Source: Paludibacteraceae bacterium | GTDB lineage: Bacteria > Bacteroidota > Bacteroidia > Bacteroidales > Paludibacteraceae | Assembly: GCA_017938155.1 (NCBI GenBank) | Contig: JAGBCD010000025.1 | Coordinates: 1-64,000 of the forward strand | Length of the DNA: 64,000 bases | Direction of reading: 5' to 3' | Part shown: piece after piece, positions 9,480-18,095 of the stretch | Position numbering within the stretch: position 1 is the stretch's first letter | How the letters are laid out: the number at the start of each line of letters is the position of its first letter | Made by a program: the position numbers and the translations under genes | The notes under the pieces: generated by a model | Database searches by the model: none | What the model was told of the DNA's origin: nothing | Seen by the model: the letters and a program-made list of their open reading frames with translations, nothing else

Positions 9480-9510
9480 TTGGTCATATCAAAAAAAAGC
9501 AGTACCTTTG
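9480..9510 (+). promoter_or_regulatory. Promoter of the tRNA-Asp gene
   Basis: TTG (9480-9482), 20 nt, TACCTTTG (9503-9510), ending 36 bp before the tRNA. Confidence 0.85.
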
Positions 9511-9546
9511 CACCCGCTTTCGAAAAGGAAGTGCGACATAACACTT

Positions 9547-9620
9547 GGTGCGGTAGTTCAGTTGGTTAGAATACATGCCTGTCACGCATGGGGTCGCGAG
9601 TTCGAGTCTCGTCCGCACCG
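9547..9620 (+). tRNA. tRNA-Asp (GTC)
   Basis: The 74-nt cloverleaf has a seven-pair acceptor stem GGTGCGG/CCGCACC, anticodon stem CATGC/GCATG with loop CTGTCAC (anticodon GTC at 9581-9583) and a T-arm with GTTCGAGTC. The discriminator is G and the terminal CCA is not encoded. A strong promoter and a terminator flank it. Confidence 0.97.
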
Positions 9621-9622
9621 CA

Positions 9623-9656
9623 AAAGAAGCAACCTGTGGGTTGTTTCTTTTTTTTG
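9623..9656 (+). terminator. Terminator after tRNA-Asp
   Basis: AAAGAAGCAACC and GGTTGTTTCTTT pair around a TGTG-like loop, followed by a long run of T. Confidence 0.8.
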
Positions 9657-9701
9657 CAATCTGACATCAGGATTCTGGAATCCGGTCTCTGGAAGCCAAA
9701 T

Positions 9702-9741
9702 AATCAAATCGCCATTGACCAACGTCAATGGCGATTTGATT
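9702..9741. terminator. Perfect 18-bp inverted repeat between tRNA-Asp and the efflux operon end
   Basis: AATCAAATCGCCATTGAC and its exact complement surround the loop CAAC. It lies between convergent transcripts and could terminate the efflux operon, but no long T run follows on either strand, so a terminator role is only probable. Confidence 0.5.
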
Positions 9742-9758
9742 GTATTTCAGCCTTTTGC

Positions 9759-10052
9759 TTATACCGTTGCTTCGATATTCCACATGAAGGCGCGGACACC
9801 CACTTCTTCGTTGCGTTTGTCGAGTTTCTTTACGGATTCGAGCAGTACTGGCACTTTCTCGTCGGGCACGATGGTGATGACGCACGAGTTCATCTCTGGC
9901 CATGCGTGGGTACCACGGCGTGGCTCACCATTCTTGCTACCACGACCTTGTACCTCCTCGAAGAAAGTAAAACCGCGTATTTCCAACATATCAAGCATAT
10001 ACTCCACACGTTCGGTGTTGGCTTGATTGAATACTATCATTACAGATTTCAT
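9759..10052 (-). CDS. PII-like/DUF3240-type small protein linked to RND efflux
   Basis: The 97-residue protein MKSVMIVFNQANTERV... shows the beta-alpha-beta pattern of a PII/CutA-like ferredoxin fold (strand MIVF, helix TERVEYMLDMLEI, strand FTFFEEVQGRG, then helix VPVLLESVKKL). The EEVQGRGS segment resembles the T-loop region of PII-like proteins. It is the last gene of the tetR-tolC-adaptor-pump cluster, 20 bp after the pump. In other phyla DUF3240 PII-like proteins sit beside metal RND pumps, so a sensing or tuning role is plausible. The ligand is unknown. Confidence 0.65.
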   Translation of the reverse strand: MKSVMIVFNQANTERVEYMLDMLEIRGFTFFEEVQGRGSKNGEPRRGTHAWPEMNSCVITIVPDEKVPVLLESVKKLDKRNEEVGVRAFMWNIEATV

Positions 10053-10072
10053 AGATAATTATGAATTTTGAA

Positions 10073-13000
10073 TTATGAATTTTGAGTTTCTTCGCAGTCT
10101 TTCACTTCAATGTCCATGAAGATGAAGTTCTCGCGTACTTTCTTGAGTTTGTCGCGTTCGCCTTTCTTAGACATTGCGCCGTAGATTACAGGTACAATGT
10201 ACAATGTGAGGAAGGTACTAACGGTTAAACCACCGATAACGACTATACCCAATGGTTGCCACATCTCGGCACCTTCACCTTGGCTCACTGCCATTGGCAC
10301 CATACCAAGGATAGTGGTGAACGCAGTCATCAATACAGGGCGCAGACGGCTCTCGCCTGACATCTGGATAGCTTCGTTGAGTTCGTGTCCACGCTCACGC
10401 ATGAGGTTGATATAGTCCACCAGCACGATACCGTTCTTCACCACGATACCCACAAGGAGTACCAGACCCAAGGCACCAATCATATCCAACGAGGTGTTGG
10501 TGAGCCACAGGGCTATAATCACACCCGAGAGAGCAAATGGCACGGAGAACATGATGATAGCAGGTTTGCTGAATGATTCGAACTGCGATGCCATTACGAT
10601 ATATACGAGCAGGATAATCAGCATACCTAACATACCCATCTTGCCGAATGTCTCTTGTTGGTCTTCGTAGTCACCAGCGATACGCATAGTGTATCCAGCA
10701 GGGGAATCCACTTTAGGAAGCACTTGTGTCTCAATGGCTTGTGCCAATTCGCCCAATGTGGTCTCAAATGGTGTTACCTTCACAGTCACAATACGCTGAC
10801 GACTCTTACGCGCGATAGTAGGTGGTGCCCAGTATTCGTCCACGGTGCATACTTCCGATAGTTTGACGGTCTTGCCCGTTGGAGTAGGGATGGAGAAGTC
10901 CAGCACATCGCTGATAGAGTTGCGGTCATCCTCTTGCAAACGCACGAGGATATCGTACTCCGAGCCATCTTCTTTGAGGAAGCCTACTGCCATACCATTC
11001 ACGCGGTTGCGCAGGTAAGAAGAAATGGTAGCAGAAGTCAATCCCAGACGACTTGCTTTCTCTTTGTCCACTACGATTTTGATTTCAGGACGGTCATCAT
11101 CGCGGTCTGCATAGACGTCACGTGCGCCAGGCAGCTCCTTGGTCAGTGCCATGACTTGTTGCGCCATTTGGTTGGTAATATCAAAGTCGTAGCCATAGAT
11201 TTCTATGTCCACGGTGTTTCCGCCACCAGGACCACCACCGCTAACTGATGCTTGATACTCAATGATTTCAGGATATTGTGCCATCTCTTGGCGGAGCACT
11301 TCGGCAATTTGCCAAATGGTGCGTTCGCGTTCCCATTTCTTGTTCAAACGAACGGTCATAGAGATGGTATTGTTCATGGTGGTAGAGAAGATAGCACCTG
11401 TACCGTCGTCGTCGTTGGAACCTGCGGAGGTAGCAATCATCTGAATCTCTGGCACAAGAACGGTGAAACGCTCCTCCAATTTGCGTGCGGTCTTAAGGGT
11501 CTCCTCAATACGTGTACCGCGTTGCAGTTCTACGGTTACGCTCAAGCGAGCATTGTCCTGTTGTTGCATAAAGTCGGTACCTACTTTGCCAAAAATGAAC
11601 GGCAAGAGTGAAGCGCCGAAGAATACGAACAGGATAATGATAGTCACTGCCTTGTGGCGCAAGCACCATGCCAGTGATTTACCATATGCTTTGTCCACCT
11701 TATCAAGGAGTGCAACTACGGTGCGATCGTACCAAGATTTCTTTTCGCTATTATCTACCAACTTACCATTGACTACTTTGAAGTTCTTAGATTTCAGCAG
11801 TTTGGAGCAGAGCATAGGGGTCAGCGTGATAGCAATCACGGTAGAAGTACAGCATACTACGGTAACAATCCAACCCAATGATTTGAACATGATACCTGCC
11901 ATACCCTCCATCATGGTCAGTGGCACGAATACGGCGCAGAGCACAAGGGTAGTAGCAATAACGCTGACCCAAACCTCGTTGGTAGCATAGATAGATGCTT
12001 CGCGTGGACTCTCGCCACGTTCGATATGGCGGGTGATATTCTCAAGCACCACAATCGCATCGTCCACCACCATACCAATAGCGATAGTCAGCGAACAGAG
12101 CGAGATGATGTTTATGCTGGAGTCTGCCATCTTCAGATAGATAAACGCCACAATCAGCGAGATAGGAATGGTGAGCGAGATGATGAGTGTCGCACGCCAT
12201 TTGCCGAGGAAGAAGAGCACCACGAGCACCACAAAGAGGAGGGCGTAGAGCACAGACTCCTCAAGCGAGTTGATAGAGTTGCGGATATTGTCTGCAGAGT
12301 TGTAGATCTCTTGAATCTTCACGTCGGTAGGCAGTTGCTTTTGGATCTTCTTCAATGCTTTGTCCACATCTTCGCAGACTTGCACGGTGTTGGACCCCGA
12401 TTGCTTAGCCACAATCAGACGCACCGCTTCACGACCGTTGGTCTTCTCATCCAATGAGAGGTCTTTGATGGTATCACGCACCGTGGCGATGTCGCGCACA
12501 AAGACTTGTTGGCCCTGTGGGGTCATGGTTACCATCAGATCCTCAATCTCGCTACTCTCGATGAACTCAGAGCGTACTTGCATTTGGTATTGCTCCTTCT
12601 CCATCTTCACCGTACCCGAAGAGAGGTTAAGGTTGTTGGCAGAGATGACTTGTCCCACTTGCTCCAGCGAGATGCCAAAAGCATCCAATTTCTGTTGGTC
12701 GATATCCACATACACATAGCGGTCTGGCGCACCTGCTACAGACAAGTTACCGATACCATTGATTTGGTTCAATTGTGGGATCACCTCATCGTTGAGGATT
12801 TTGTCGAGTGCAGGATACGACTCGTCTGCCGTGATAGCATATTGGCAGATTGGCATGGTGCTCGATGAGAACTTGAACACCATAGGCGACGAACAACCGT
12901 CAGGCAACTGGTTCTTGGCCATGTCGCAGAACGATCGTATGTCGTTGACGGCTTCCGTAATGTCGGACCCCCATTCCAATTCGAGTATTACAAGACTGAC

Positions 13001-13261
13001 ATTATCTTTACTGGTAGAGTTGATATACTTCAGGTTATCCACCGAAGTCAAACTATTCTCCATGATTTTCGAGACGTTGGTCTCTATCTCAGACGCCGAC
13101 GCACCTGGATAGGTCGTCATCACCATCACATAAGGTGGGTCCATCTCAGGAAATTGATCCACAGGTAGTTGCACGAAGCAAAACAAACCTATGATCATCA
13201 CCGCAACGAACACCAGCATCGTCGTTACGGGATTCTTAATCGCGGTTTTATAAATTGCCAT
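10073..13261 (-). CDS. RND efflux pump inner-membrane transporter (AcrB/MexB family)
   Basis: This 1062-residue transporter has the AcrB architecture: TM1 after a short N-terminus (IKNPVTTMLVFVAVMIIGL), a large periplasmic loop, TM2-6 with the proton-relay aspartates in GMVVDDAIVVLENI near residue 400, a second periplasmic loop, and a second membrane block with the essential lysine in GIVVKNGIVLVDY. The two Asp and the Lys are the known proton path of HAE1 pumps. It works with the adaptor and TolC protein encoded upstream, expelling drugs or other amphiphiles from the periplasm. The drug profile cannot be told. The leader to the adaptor gene (13262-13395) carries small hairpins. Confidence 0.95.
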   Translation of the reverse strand: MAIYKTAIKNPVTTMLVFVAVMIIGLFCFVQLPVDQFPEMDPPYVMVMTTYPGASASEIETNVSKIMENSLTSVDNLKYINSTSKDNVSLVILELEWGSDITEAVNDIRSFCDMAKNQLPDGCSSPMVFKFSSSTMPICQYAITADESYPALDKILNDEVIPQLNQINGIGNLSVAGAPDRYVYVDIDQQKLDAFGISLEQVGQVISANNLNLSSGTVKMEKEQYQMQVRSEFIESSEIEDLMVTMTPQGQQVFVRDIATVRDTIKDLSLDEKTNGREAVRLIVAKQSGSNTVQVCEDVDKALKKIQKQLPTDVKIQEIYNSADNIRNSINSLEESVLYALLFVVLVVLFFLGKWRATLIISLTIPISLIVAFIYLKMADSSINIISLCSLTIAIGMVVDDAIVVLENITRHIERGESPREASIYATNEVWVSVIATTLVLCAVFVPLTMMEGMAGIMFKSLGWIVTVVCCTSTVIAITLTPMLCSKLLKSKNFKVVNGKLVDNSEKKSWYDRTVVALLDKVDKAYGKSLAWCLRHKAVTIIILFVFFGASLLPFIFGKVGTDFMQQQDNARLSVTVELQRGTRIEETLKTARKLEERFTVLVPEIQMIATSAGSNDDDGTGAIFSTTMNNTISMTVRLNKKWERERTIWQIAEVLRQEMAQYPEIIEYQASVSGGGPGGGNTVDIEIYGYDFDITNQMAQQVMALTKELPGARDVYADRDDDRPEIKIVVDKEKASRLGLTSATISSYLRNRVNGMAVGFLKEDGSEYDILVRLQEDDRNSISDVLDFSIPTPTGKTVKLSEVCTVDEYWAPPTIARKSRQRIVTVKVTPFETTLGELAQAIETQVLPKVDSPAGYTMRIAGDYEDQQETFGKMGMLGMLIILLVYIVMASQFESFSKPAIIMFSVPFALSGVIIALWLTNTSLDMIGALGLVLLVGIVVKNGIVLVDYINLMRERGHELNEAIQMSGESRLRPVLMTAFTTILGMVPMAVSQGEGAEMWQPLGIVVIGGLTVSTFLTLYIVPVIYGAMSKKGERDKLKKVRENFIFMDIEVKDCEETQNS

Positions 13262-13395
13262 AGTTCTTTTATTTACTTTGTAAATGAATTGTTAGCGGCT
13301 AGCCGCTGAAGAGTTACTTCGTGAAAATTCATTGCAAGCAATGGTTGCTCAGCAAAGCTAACTATTCAGTCCGCAGGGCTAACTATTCAACGAAG
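13262..13395. repeat. Spacer with small palindromic words inside the efflux operon
   Basis: This unusually long spacer between adaptor and pump genes holds several short palindromes: AGCGGCTAGCCGCT (about 13293-13306), CATTGCAAGCAATG (about 13330-13343) and partial words such as GTCCGCAGGGCTAACTATTCA. The words resemble those of the repeat clusters at 49.4 and 55.0 kb. Confidence 0.6.
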
Positions 13396-14412
13396 TTATT
13401 TTTCATTTGCAATGCGAATCTTCACACCATCAACCAATTTGTGTTGACCCACGCTGATGTATTCTACACCTGCTTTAATTTCAGGTGCAATAATTTCAAT
13501 GTTCTCGTCAAAGCGTTGTCCGAGTTTCACACTAACGCGCTTAGCATAGCCATTCTCGTTGATAAATACATAACGCTCGTTCGAACCAATCAGTTTCTCT
13601 ACCGATTGATAAGGCACTACGATGGTGTTCTCCTTGCCCAATCCGAGGGTAGTAGTCACGTACATACCGCCACGCAACTTCTCGCTCGCATTAGGGATAA
13701 CCACCTTGCATTGGAAGGTGTGGCTCGCAGCATCAATAGTCGGATAAACCACCTCTATCGTTGCTGGGAAAGTCTCATTAGGATACACTTCGCTCTTCAC
13801 AGTCAGTTTCATACCCTCTTTAATCATAGGGTAATAAGTCTCTGGCACTGCAATCAACGCTTTCAGTTTCTTCACTTGAGTGAGTACCACGATGGGCTGA
13901 CCGCCATATAACTCACCGTCCTCGTAGGTCTTTGCAGAAATAACGCCGTCAAATGGAGCTTTCACATAAGTGTTTTGCTCCAAGAAAGCGAGGTTTTGCT
14001 TCAGTTGGTCATATGCCACCTTAGTTTGGTCGTAGGTCTGTTGGCTTACGCTTCCTGTTTCGAGCAATGCCTCCAAACGTCCCACCTCGATTTCAAGATT
14101 AGCCAATTGGATTTTTTGTGTGAGATACTGTGTTTGATCCATACGTACAAGCATATCGCCTGCATTTACCTTATCGCCTACTTCCACGAAGATATGCTCT
14201 ATCTTACCTGTCAACGATGGTGCTACGTTTTGTGTCACATAGCCCTGTAAGTTCGTAGAAATATTGAGCACGCGCTCAATCTCTTTTTCTTGGAGGGTTA
14301 TTGTACCTACCACCTCCACGCGCTCAGCTTCTTGCTGAGTTACCTGAGCATCTTTCTTGCCGCAACCTATCAAACATACTGCTGCAGCCATCATTAATAC
14401 AATCTTTTTCAT
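13396..14412 (-). CDS. RND efflux periplasmic adaptor lipoprotein (membrane fusion protein)
   Basis: The 338-residue protein has a lipobox ending at Cys17 (AVCLIGC), a barrel-sandwich (lipoyl-like) half KIEHIFVEVGDKVNAGDML, a coiled-coil hairpin (QLANLEIEVGRLEALLETG... VAYDQLKQNL), and the returning half VKAPFDGVISA, followed by beta-barrel and proximal domains. It bridges the pump and TolC. Gene order tolC-adaptor-pump and the 41-bp spacing from tolC support one operon. Confidence 0.93.
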   Translation of the reverse strand: MKKIVLMMAAAVCLIGCGKKDAQVTQQEAERVEVVGTITLQEKEIERVLNISTNLQGYVTQNVAPSLTGKIEHIFVEVGDKVNAGDMLVRMDQTQYLTQKIQLANLEIEVGRLEALLETGSVSQQTYDQTKVAYDQLKQNLAFLEQNTYVKAPFDGVISAKTYEDGELYGGQPIVVLTQVKKLKALIAVPETYYPMIKEGMKLTVKSEVYPNETFPATIEVVYPTIDAASHTFQCKVVIPNASEKLRGGMYVTTTLGLGKENTIVVPYQSVEKLIGSNERYVFINENGYAKRVSVKLGQRFDENIEIIAPEIKAGVEYISVGQHKLVDGVKIRIANEK

Positions 14413-14424
14413 TATCTTTATTAT

Positions 14425-14462
14425 TTTCTTAATTCAAAATTCTTAATTAAAAATTATAAATT
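14425..14462. repeat. AT-rich interspersed repeat word
   Basis: AATTCAAAATTCTTAATT-type words fill the spacer between tolC and the adaptor gene, the complement of the word seen at 2502-2540. Confidence 0.5.
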
Positions 14463-15779
14463 AAGGAACTTCTCAAGTTCCACTTCCGCATTCACCAATG
14501 TCAGCACCGCCTGCACATACGTCGATTGTGCGGTGATTAGGTCGTTGCTTGCGTTCACGAGATCTAAGTTACTTGCCACACCCTGTTGAAATTTCAGTGA
14601 GGTGTTGTCAAACACGCGTTGTGTCACGCCCATATTCTCTTGCTCGTTAGTATAAGTCTCATACGCATTTTGCAGGTTATAGCGCAATTGTTCATTTTGG
14701 ATTCCAAGGTTATCGGCTGTCTCCTCAAATGTGTTACGTGCCTCTTCCAAGGCGATTTTCTTCTCCACCACACCAGCTGCACGCTTACCAGAAGACCAAA
14801 GTGGCATGCTCACCTGTATGCTCAACGCATTAGGAGGAGTCATGTTAAAGCCCTCTTTCTTACCAAAATAGTCTTTTTCGCTGTATTGATAGCCCACACC
14901 TATGGTTGGACCATACGCCCAACCAGCCATGTGTACATTCTTCTTCGCCAATTCTACATTCTTAGCCAACGTTTGGTAACTCAAGTTGTTTTCTAATACG
15001 AACTCATTGCCCAGCAATGTTACTATGGCTTCCGCACTCAGCATATCACTCAGTTGGGTGGTGAGGGTCAGTTCGGTTTCTGCTGGAACATTCAGTAGCA
15101 CCTTCAACGCATTGATCGCCAACTGTGTCGAACGCTTGTTGGCATTGATATTATTCTTCAATGTGTTCACGCGCACAAGGATTTGGTCTGCCGTTGTTTG
15201 CTCTGCTGCACCCACTTCCACGCTGCGCTGAGTCATTGCTGCCAAATTCTCAATGTTCTTCAGCGAACTATCTAGCAACTTCACCACATCTTCCAGCACC
15301 AACACCGAAGCGTAACTCGATTTCACACTCGCACGTAGGTTATCCTCGCTGATTTCAAGATTCAGTTTTTGCATCTCAATCGCAGTATTGTTGAGCAATG
15401 CTCCCACAATCGCTTGTCCATTGATACCGATTGATGCCGTGATACCCAACGTTCCATTGTCTGGCGTTTCAATAGGCATACCACCAAAGTTCATCTTGTA
15501 GCCCATCATTGATTGATATGCCCACGACATATCCACCGACGGAAGCATGCTGGCTATCGTTTGCCAACGGGTGGCATACGCTTTCTGCACTGCCAAGTCG
15601 GCATTCTTCAGCGAACGGTTTTGCGCCACTGCATAGTCTTGCGCCTCTCCCAGGCTCAGGTTTAGGGTAGCAGGCACCTCTTGTTTTGGTGCACGCTTGG
15701 TGGCTGCCATTACATGATCGGCTGCCATCATGTTTGCCGCTATGGCAAACATACTAACTAATAATACAATCTTTCTCAT
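14454..15779 (-). CDS. TolC-family outer-membrane efflux protein
   Basis: The 441-residue protein has a signal peptide (MRKIVLLVSMFAIAANMMAADHVMAA) and two helical-hairpin repeats typical of outer-membrane efflux proteins: LNLSLGEAQDYAVAQNRSLKNADL in the first and TLAKNVELAKKNVHMAGWAYGPTIGV in the second. The conserved late segment is FQQGVASNLDLVNASNDLITAQ. It forms the trimeric exit duct of the pump. It follows the tetR gene by 18 bp. Confidence 0.93.
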   Translation of the reverse strand: MRKIVLLVSMFAIAANMMAADHVMAATKRAPKQEVPATLNLSLGEAQDYAVAQNRSLKNADLAVQKAYATRWQTIASMLPSVDMSWAYQSMMGYKMNFGGMPIETPDNGTLGITASIGINGQAIVGALLNNTAIEMQKLNLEISEDNLRASVKSSYASVLVLEDVVKLLDSSLKNIENLAAMTQRSVEVGAAEQTTADQILVRVNTLKNNINANKRSTQLAINALKVLLNVPAETELTLTTQLSDMLSAEAIVTLLGNEFVLENNLSYQTLAKNVELAKKNVHMAGWAYGPTIGVGYQYSEKDYFGKKEGFNMTPPNALSIQVSMPLWSSGKRAAGVVEKKIALEEARNTFEETADNLGIQNEQLRYNLQNAYETYTNEQENMGVTQRVFDNTSLKFQQGVASNLDLVNASNDLITAQSTYVQAVLTLVNAEVELEKFLNL

Positions 15780-15797
15780 CTTTTGTTATATATTACC

Positions 15798-16412
15798 TTA
15801 TTTATTATGTACTTCTTTTTCGAGCACTGCCAATCCTTCTGCCGTAAACATTCCGCGCAGCAGGATATCCATCGTCGTTTTGCCCATATGGCGAACGTCT
15901 TGTGGCTTCATCTTCAGTCTTTCCGCACGTTCAGCCAACATCAGATGTGTATTCACCAGCATCATTGCTGCCACCTCTATATCTATCTCCTCGCGGAATA
16001 TCCCTTCGCCCTGACCTTTCCTCAAGAGCTGTACCAAAAACTGTTGCATTATCTTGCGCATGCGTTGCAGGTGTTCTTGATGCAGCGTAGGATAATACTT
16101 TTTCAGGTCGTATAACATCGGCGGTGTCTGATGCGTACTCTTCTCAGTTTGTCTGGCAATCTTCGTCCAATCCACGATGCATTGCACCACAGTCTTATCT
16201 ACAACCAAATGCTGTACTTCCCGCGCCATTTTCTGCTCATAAACATGTAGAATCTCACTCACCAACTCATCTTTTGAAGGAAAATAAACATAGAAAGTTT
16301 TCTTGGATATACCCAATTCTTTGCATAGATCGTCTATGCTTACTGAGCGTATCCCCACTTGCTGCATACGTGGTGTAGCTGCTTTCAATATTTTTTCTTT
16401 CAGGATTGCCAT
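15798..16412 (-). CDS. TetR/AcrR-family transcriptional regulator of the efflux operon
   Basis: This 204-residue repressor-type protein has the TetR DNA-binding helix-turn-helix at about residues 10-55 (IRSVSIDDLCKELGISKKTFYVYFPSKDELVSEIL) and a variable ligand-binding C-terminus. As first gene of the operon it probably controls its own transcript and the pump genes. The ATG at 16412 was chosen because a start at 16439 would lie on the -7 promoter box. The inducer is unknown. No clean operator palindrome was identified around the promoter. Confidence 0.92.
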   Translation of the reverse strand: MAILKEKILKAATPRMQQVGIRSVSIDDLCKELGISKKTFYVYFPSKDELVSEILHVYEQKMAREVQHLVVDKTVVQCIVDWTKIARQTEKSTHQTPPMLYDLKKYYPTLHQEHLQRMRKIMQQFLVQLLRKGQGEGIFREEIDIEVAAMMLVNTHLMLAERAERLKMKPQDVRHMGKTTMDILLRGMFTAEGLAVLEKEVHNK

Positions 16413-16436
16413 ATCTTGCTTTCTACAAAAAACGTG

Positions 16437-16467
16437 CAAAAGTACTATAATTAACTGAAATCACCAA
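16437..16467 (-). promoter_or_regulatory. Promoter of the tetR-efflux operon
   Basis: Minus-strand TTG (16467-16465), 20-nt spacer, TACTTTTG (16444-16437). Confidence 0.8.
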
Positions 16468-16775
16468 ATTTTTTAGGAAACTTTAACACTTTTATAGTTT
16501 CCTAGTAAATAACCCTTATTTATCATTGCTGTCCAATAAAAACCATTAGTAACATAGGAATAACTCACATTATATGAAAAGATAGCATAATATATGAATA
16601 CATAGCATATTGAGCTGCTTTTTTCATACAACATCTCGTTCAATAGAATTTCTCTTTTCTGGAGGTCAAATATACATTTTTTTTGATAAATATTCTCAAA
16701 CAATCAATTTTACAGACGAGTTATCATGATTGTCTTCAACTTTTTAAGGTTATTAATTTATTAGAAGCCATAGTC

Positions 16776-16885
16776 ATTATCAAGACATTATCAAGACATT
16801 TTCGAGACATTTTCGAGACATTTTGCAGCCCATGTCATTCGCATCTCGTTCGCATCGTGGACGATTCCGTAGGGTGGCCGTAGGA
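16776..16885. repeat. Array of about ten phased 11-bp repeats
   Basis: Cutting the sequence every 11 bases gives ATTATCAAGAC twice, ATTTTCGAGAC twice, ATTTTGCAGCC, CATGTCATTCG, CATCTCGTTCG, CATCGTGGACG, ATTCCGTAGGG and TGGCCGTAGGA. Neighbouring units are most alike, so the array drifts along its length. Another 11-bp array lies at 51913-51978. The role is unknown. Confidence 0.75.
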
Positions 16886-17095
16886 TTAAAACACAAAAAG
16901 GATTAGAATATTCTTGAAAAGGTATCTTACAAAACATAACATTTCGGATTTTTATAATAGGTGGTTGAGTACCCCTAATTGGGTGTACCCACTAATTTAT
17001 GTACAAAGATACACCTTAGTTTTATACTTTTTGCGACATTTTGCCACATTCTTTATTTCATAGGTTCAAAAATTTTATATATCAATCTTTTTTAT

Positions 17096-17103
17096 TAATT
17101 TTG
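17096..17103 (+). promoter_or_regulatory. Possible -7 box of the yccF gene
   Basis: TAATTTTG lies 26 bp before the start codon. No good TTG is found at the -33 position (TTT instead), so support is partial. Confidence 0.45.
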
Positions 17104-17129
17104 CAAAGAAAATTTTAACACTAATCATT

Positions 17130-17498
17130 ATGAAAACATTTGGGAATATTATTTGGTTCATTTTGGGCGGTTTCATTTGTGCTCTACTTTATTGGATTGT
17201 TGGCTTAATAATGTGCCTTACGATTGTTGGAATACCATTCGGCGTACAATTATTCAAAATTGGCAAGTTTGTATTACTACCTTTTGGACATGATCTCGTT
17301 GCAGGTCCTAACAATGGAGGATGCATCAATATTGCATTTAATATCCTATGGATTTTAATCGGATGGTGGGAGATTGCATTAAGCCATTTAACTTTTGGAT
17401 TATGTTTGTGTATTACAATCATTGGTATTCCATTTGGGGTGCAACATTTTAAGATTGCCATTGGTACCATACTACCATTCGGAAAAGAGGTCGTATAA
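17130..17498 (+). CDS. YccF domain-containing inner-membrane protein
   Basis: The 122-residue protein consists of two tandem YccF units. Each has a glycine-rich membrane helix, a GIPFGVQ(L/H)FKI segment (GIPFGVQLFKIGKFVLLPFG and GIPFGVQHFKIAIGTILPFG) and an LPFG(H/K) turn. Four membrane segments are likely. The molecular function of YccF is not known. Alone in its transcript unit, it ends in a strong hairpin terminator. Confidence 0.88.
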   Translation: MKTFGNIIWFILGGFICALLYWIVGLIMCLTIVGIPFGVQLFKIGKFVLLPFGHDLVAGPNNGGCINIAFNILWILIGWWEIALSHLTFGLCLCITIIGIPFGVQHFKIAIGTILPFGKEVV

Positions 17499-17520
17499 AC
17501 TCCTTTGAAATTCTTGAATT

Positions 17521-17549
17521 ATAAAAGCAGCGAATTTCGCTGCTTTTAT
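17521..17549. terminator. Bidirectional terminator between yccF and the lipocalin gene
   Basis: ATAAAAGCAGCGA-ATT-TCGCTGCTTTTAT is a perfect 13-bp stem with A/T arms. Confidence 0.88.
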
Positions 17550-17588
17550 GATTTTACAATTAATATCCAAATGTGTTGTCATGCCAAA

Positions 17589-18095
17589 CTACTCATGATT
17601 GACCCAGATTAATCGTGAAGTGTCGTAACCACGCCTTATTGCCTCATCCAAAATCTTATTAAGGGTCGTTCCATCAACTTCTGGTGTTCTGGATAATATC
17701 CATAGATAATCATCACTTCCACCTCCTACCAATGAATACTCATAGTTTTCACCAAGCAATAAAATTCGGTAATCACCATAGAAGGGGCCAAAAAAGGAAA
17801 CACGTAGTAATGCTGGAATATCAGTTGTTTTGGCCTTGCCTTCGGAAACCTTAAATTCCCCATCTTTTATTCCTGTATTTTTCACTGCTATCATTCCATC
17901 CTGACGTAAGGAATAATTAGCCATTGTGTGTTCCATCCCCCTTTCAAATCGGTGGTCATAACGAGCTATCTCGTACCAAGTACCCAGATAACGATTTAAA
18001 TCAATTGAAGCAATAGGTGTATTGTCCACCATTGTTGCACTTTCGCAGTTTGTTAGAAATAAACATACGAGAATAGGTAATAAAATCTTTTTCAT
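17589..18095 (-). CDS. blc: Lipocalin-family lipoprotein (Blc-like)
   Basis: The 168-residue protein has a lipobox ending at Cys17 (LFLTNC) and the lipocalin signature LGTWYEIARYDHRFERGM near residues 36-55, then the Blc-type segments KVSEGKAKTTDIPALLRVSFFGPFYGDYRIL and YLWILSRTP. Outer-membrane lipocalins bind lysophospholipids or fatty acids and are linked with envelope stress. It stands alone between two gene-poor stretches. Confidence 0.92.
   Translation of the reverse strand: MKKILLPILVCLFLTNCESATMVDNTPIASIDLNRYLGTWYEIARYDHRFERGMEHTMANYSLRQDGMIAVKNTGIKDGEFKVSEGKAKTTDIPALLRVSFFGPFYGDYRILLLGENYEYSLVGGGSDDYLWILSRTPEVDGTTLNKILDEAIRRGYDTSRLIWVNHE

Larger units (their letters stand above)
16445..17129. 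other. Intergenic region of about 700 bp, AT-rich
   Basis: No credible gene is visible; a 76-codon frame on the minus strand (16473-16703) lacks family features. It contains the 11-bp-period array (16776-16885) and an imperfect hairpin near 16967-16990 (GTACCCC.../GGGTGTAC). Confidence 0.6.

Noticed and set aside
9702..9741. Perfect inverted repeat as the end of an insertion sequence
   Set aside because: Both arms are adjacent with a four-base loop and no transposase; a terminator or hairpin is more likely.
9415..10026. 203-codon plus-strand frame through the tRNA-Asp gene
   Set aside because: It runs across the tRNA, its promoter and terminator and then antisense to the PII-like gene, so it cannot be a protein gene.
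16473..16703. 76-codon minus-strand frame in the tetR-yccF spacer
   Set aside because: It has no recognisable feature, biased AT-rich composition and no promoter; chance is more likely.
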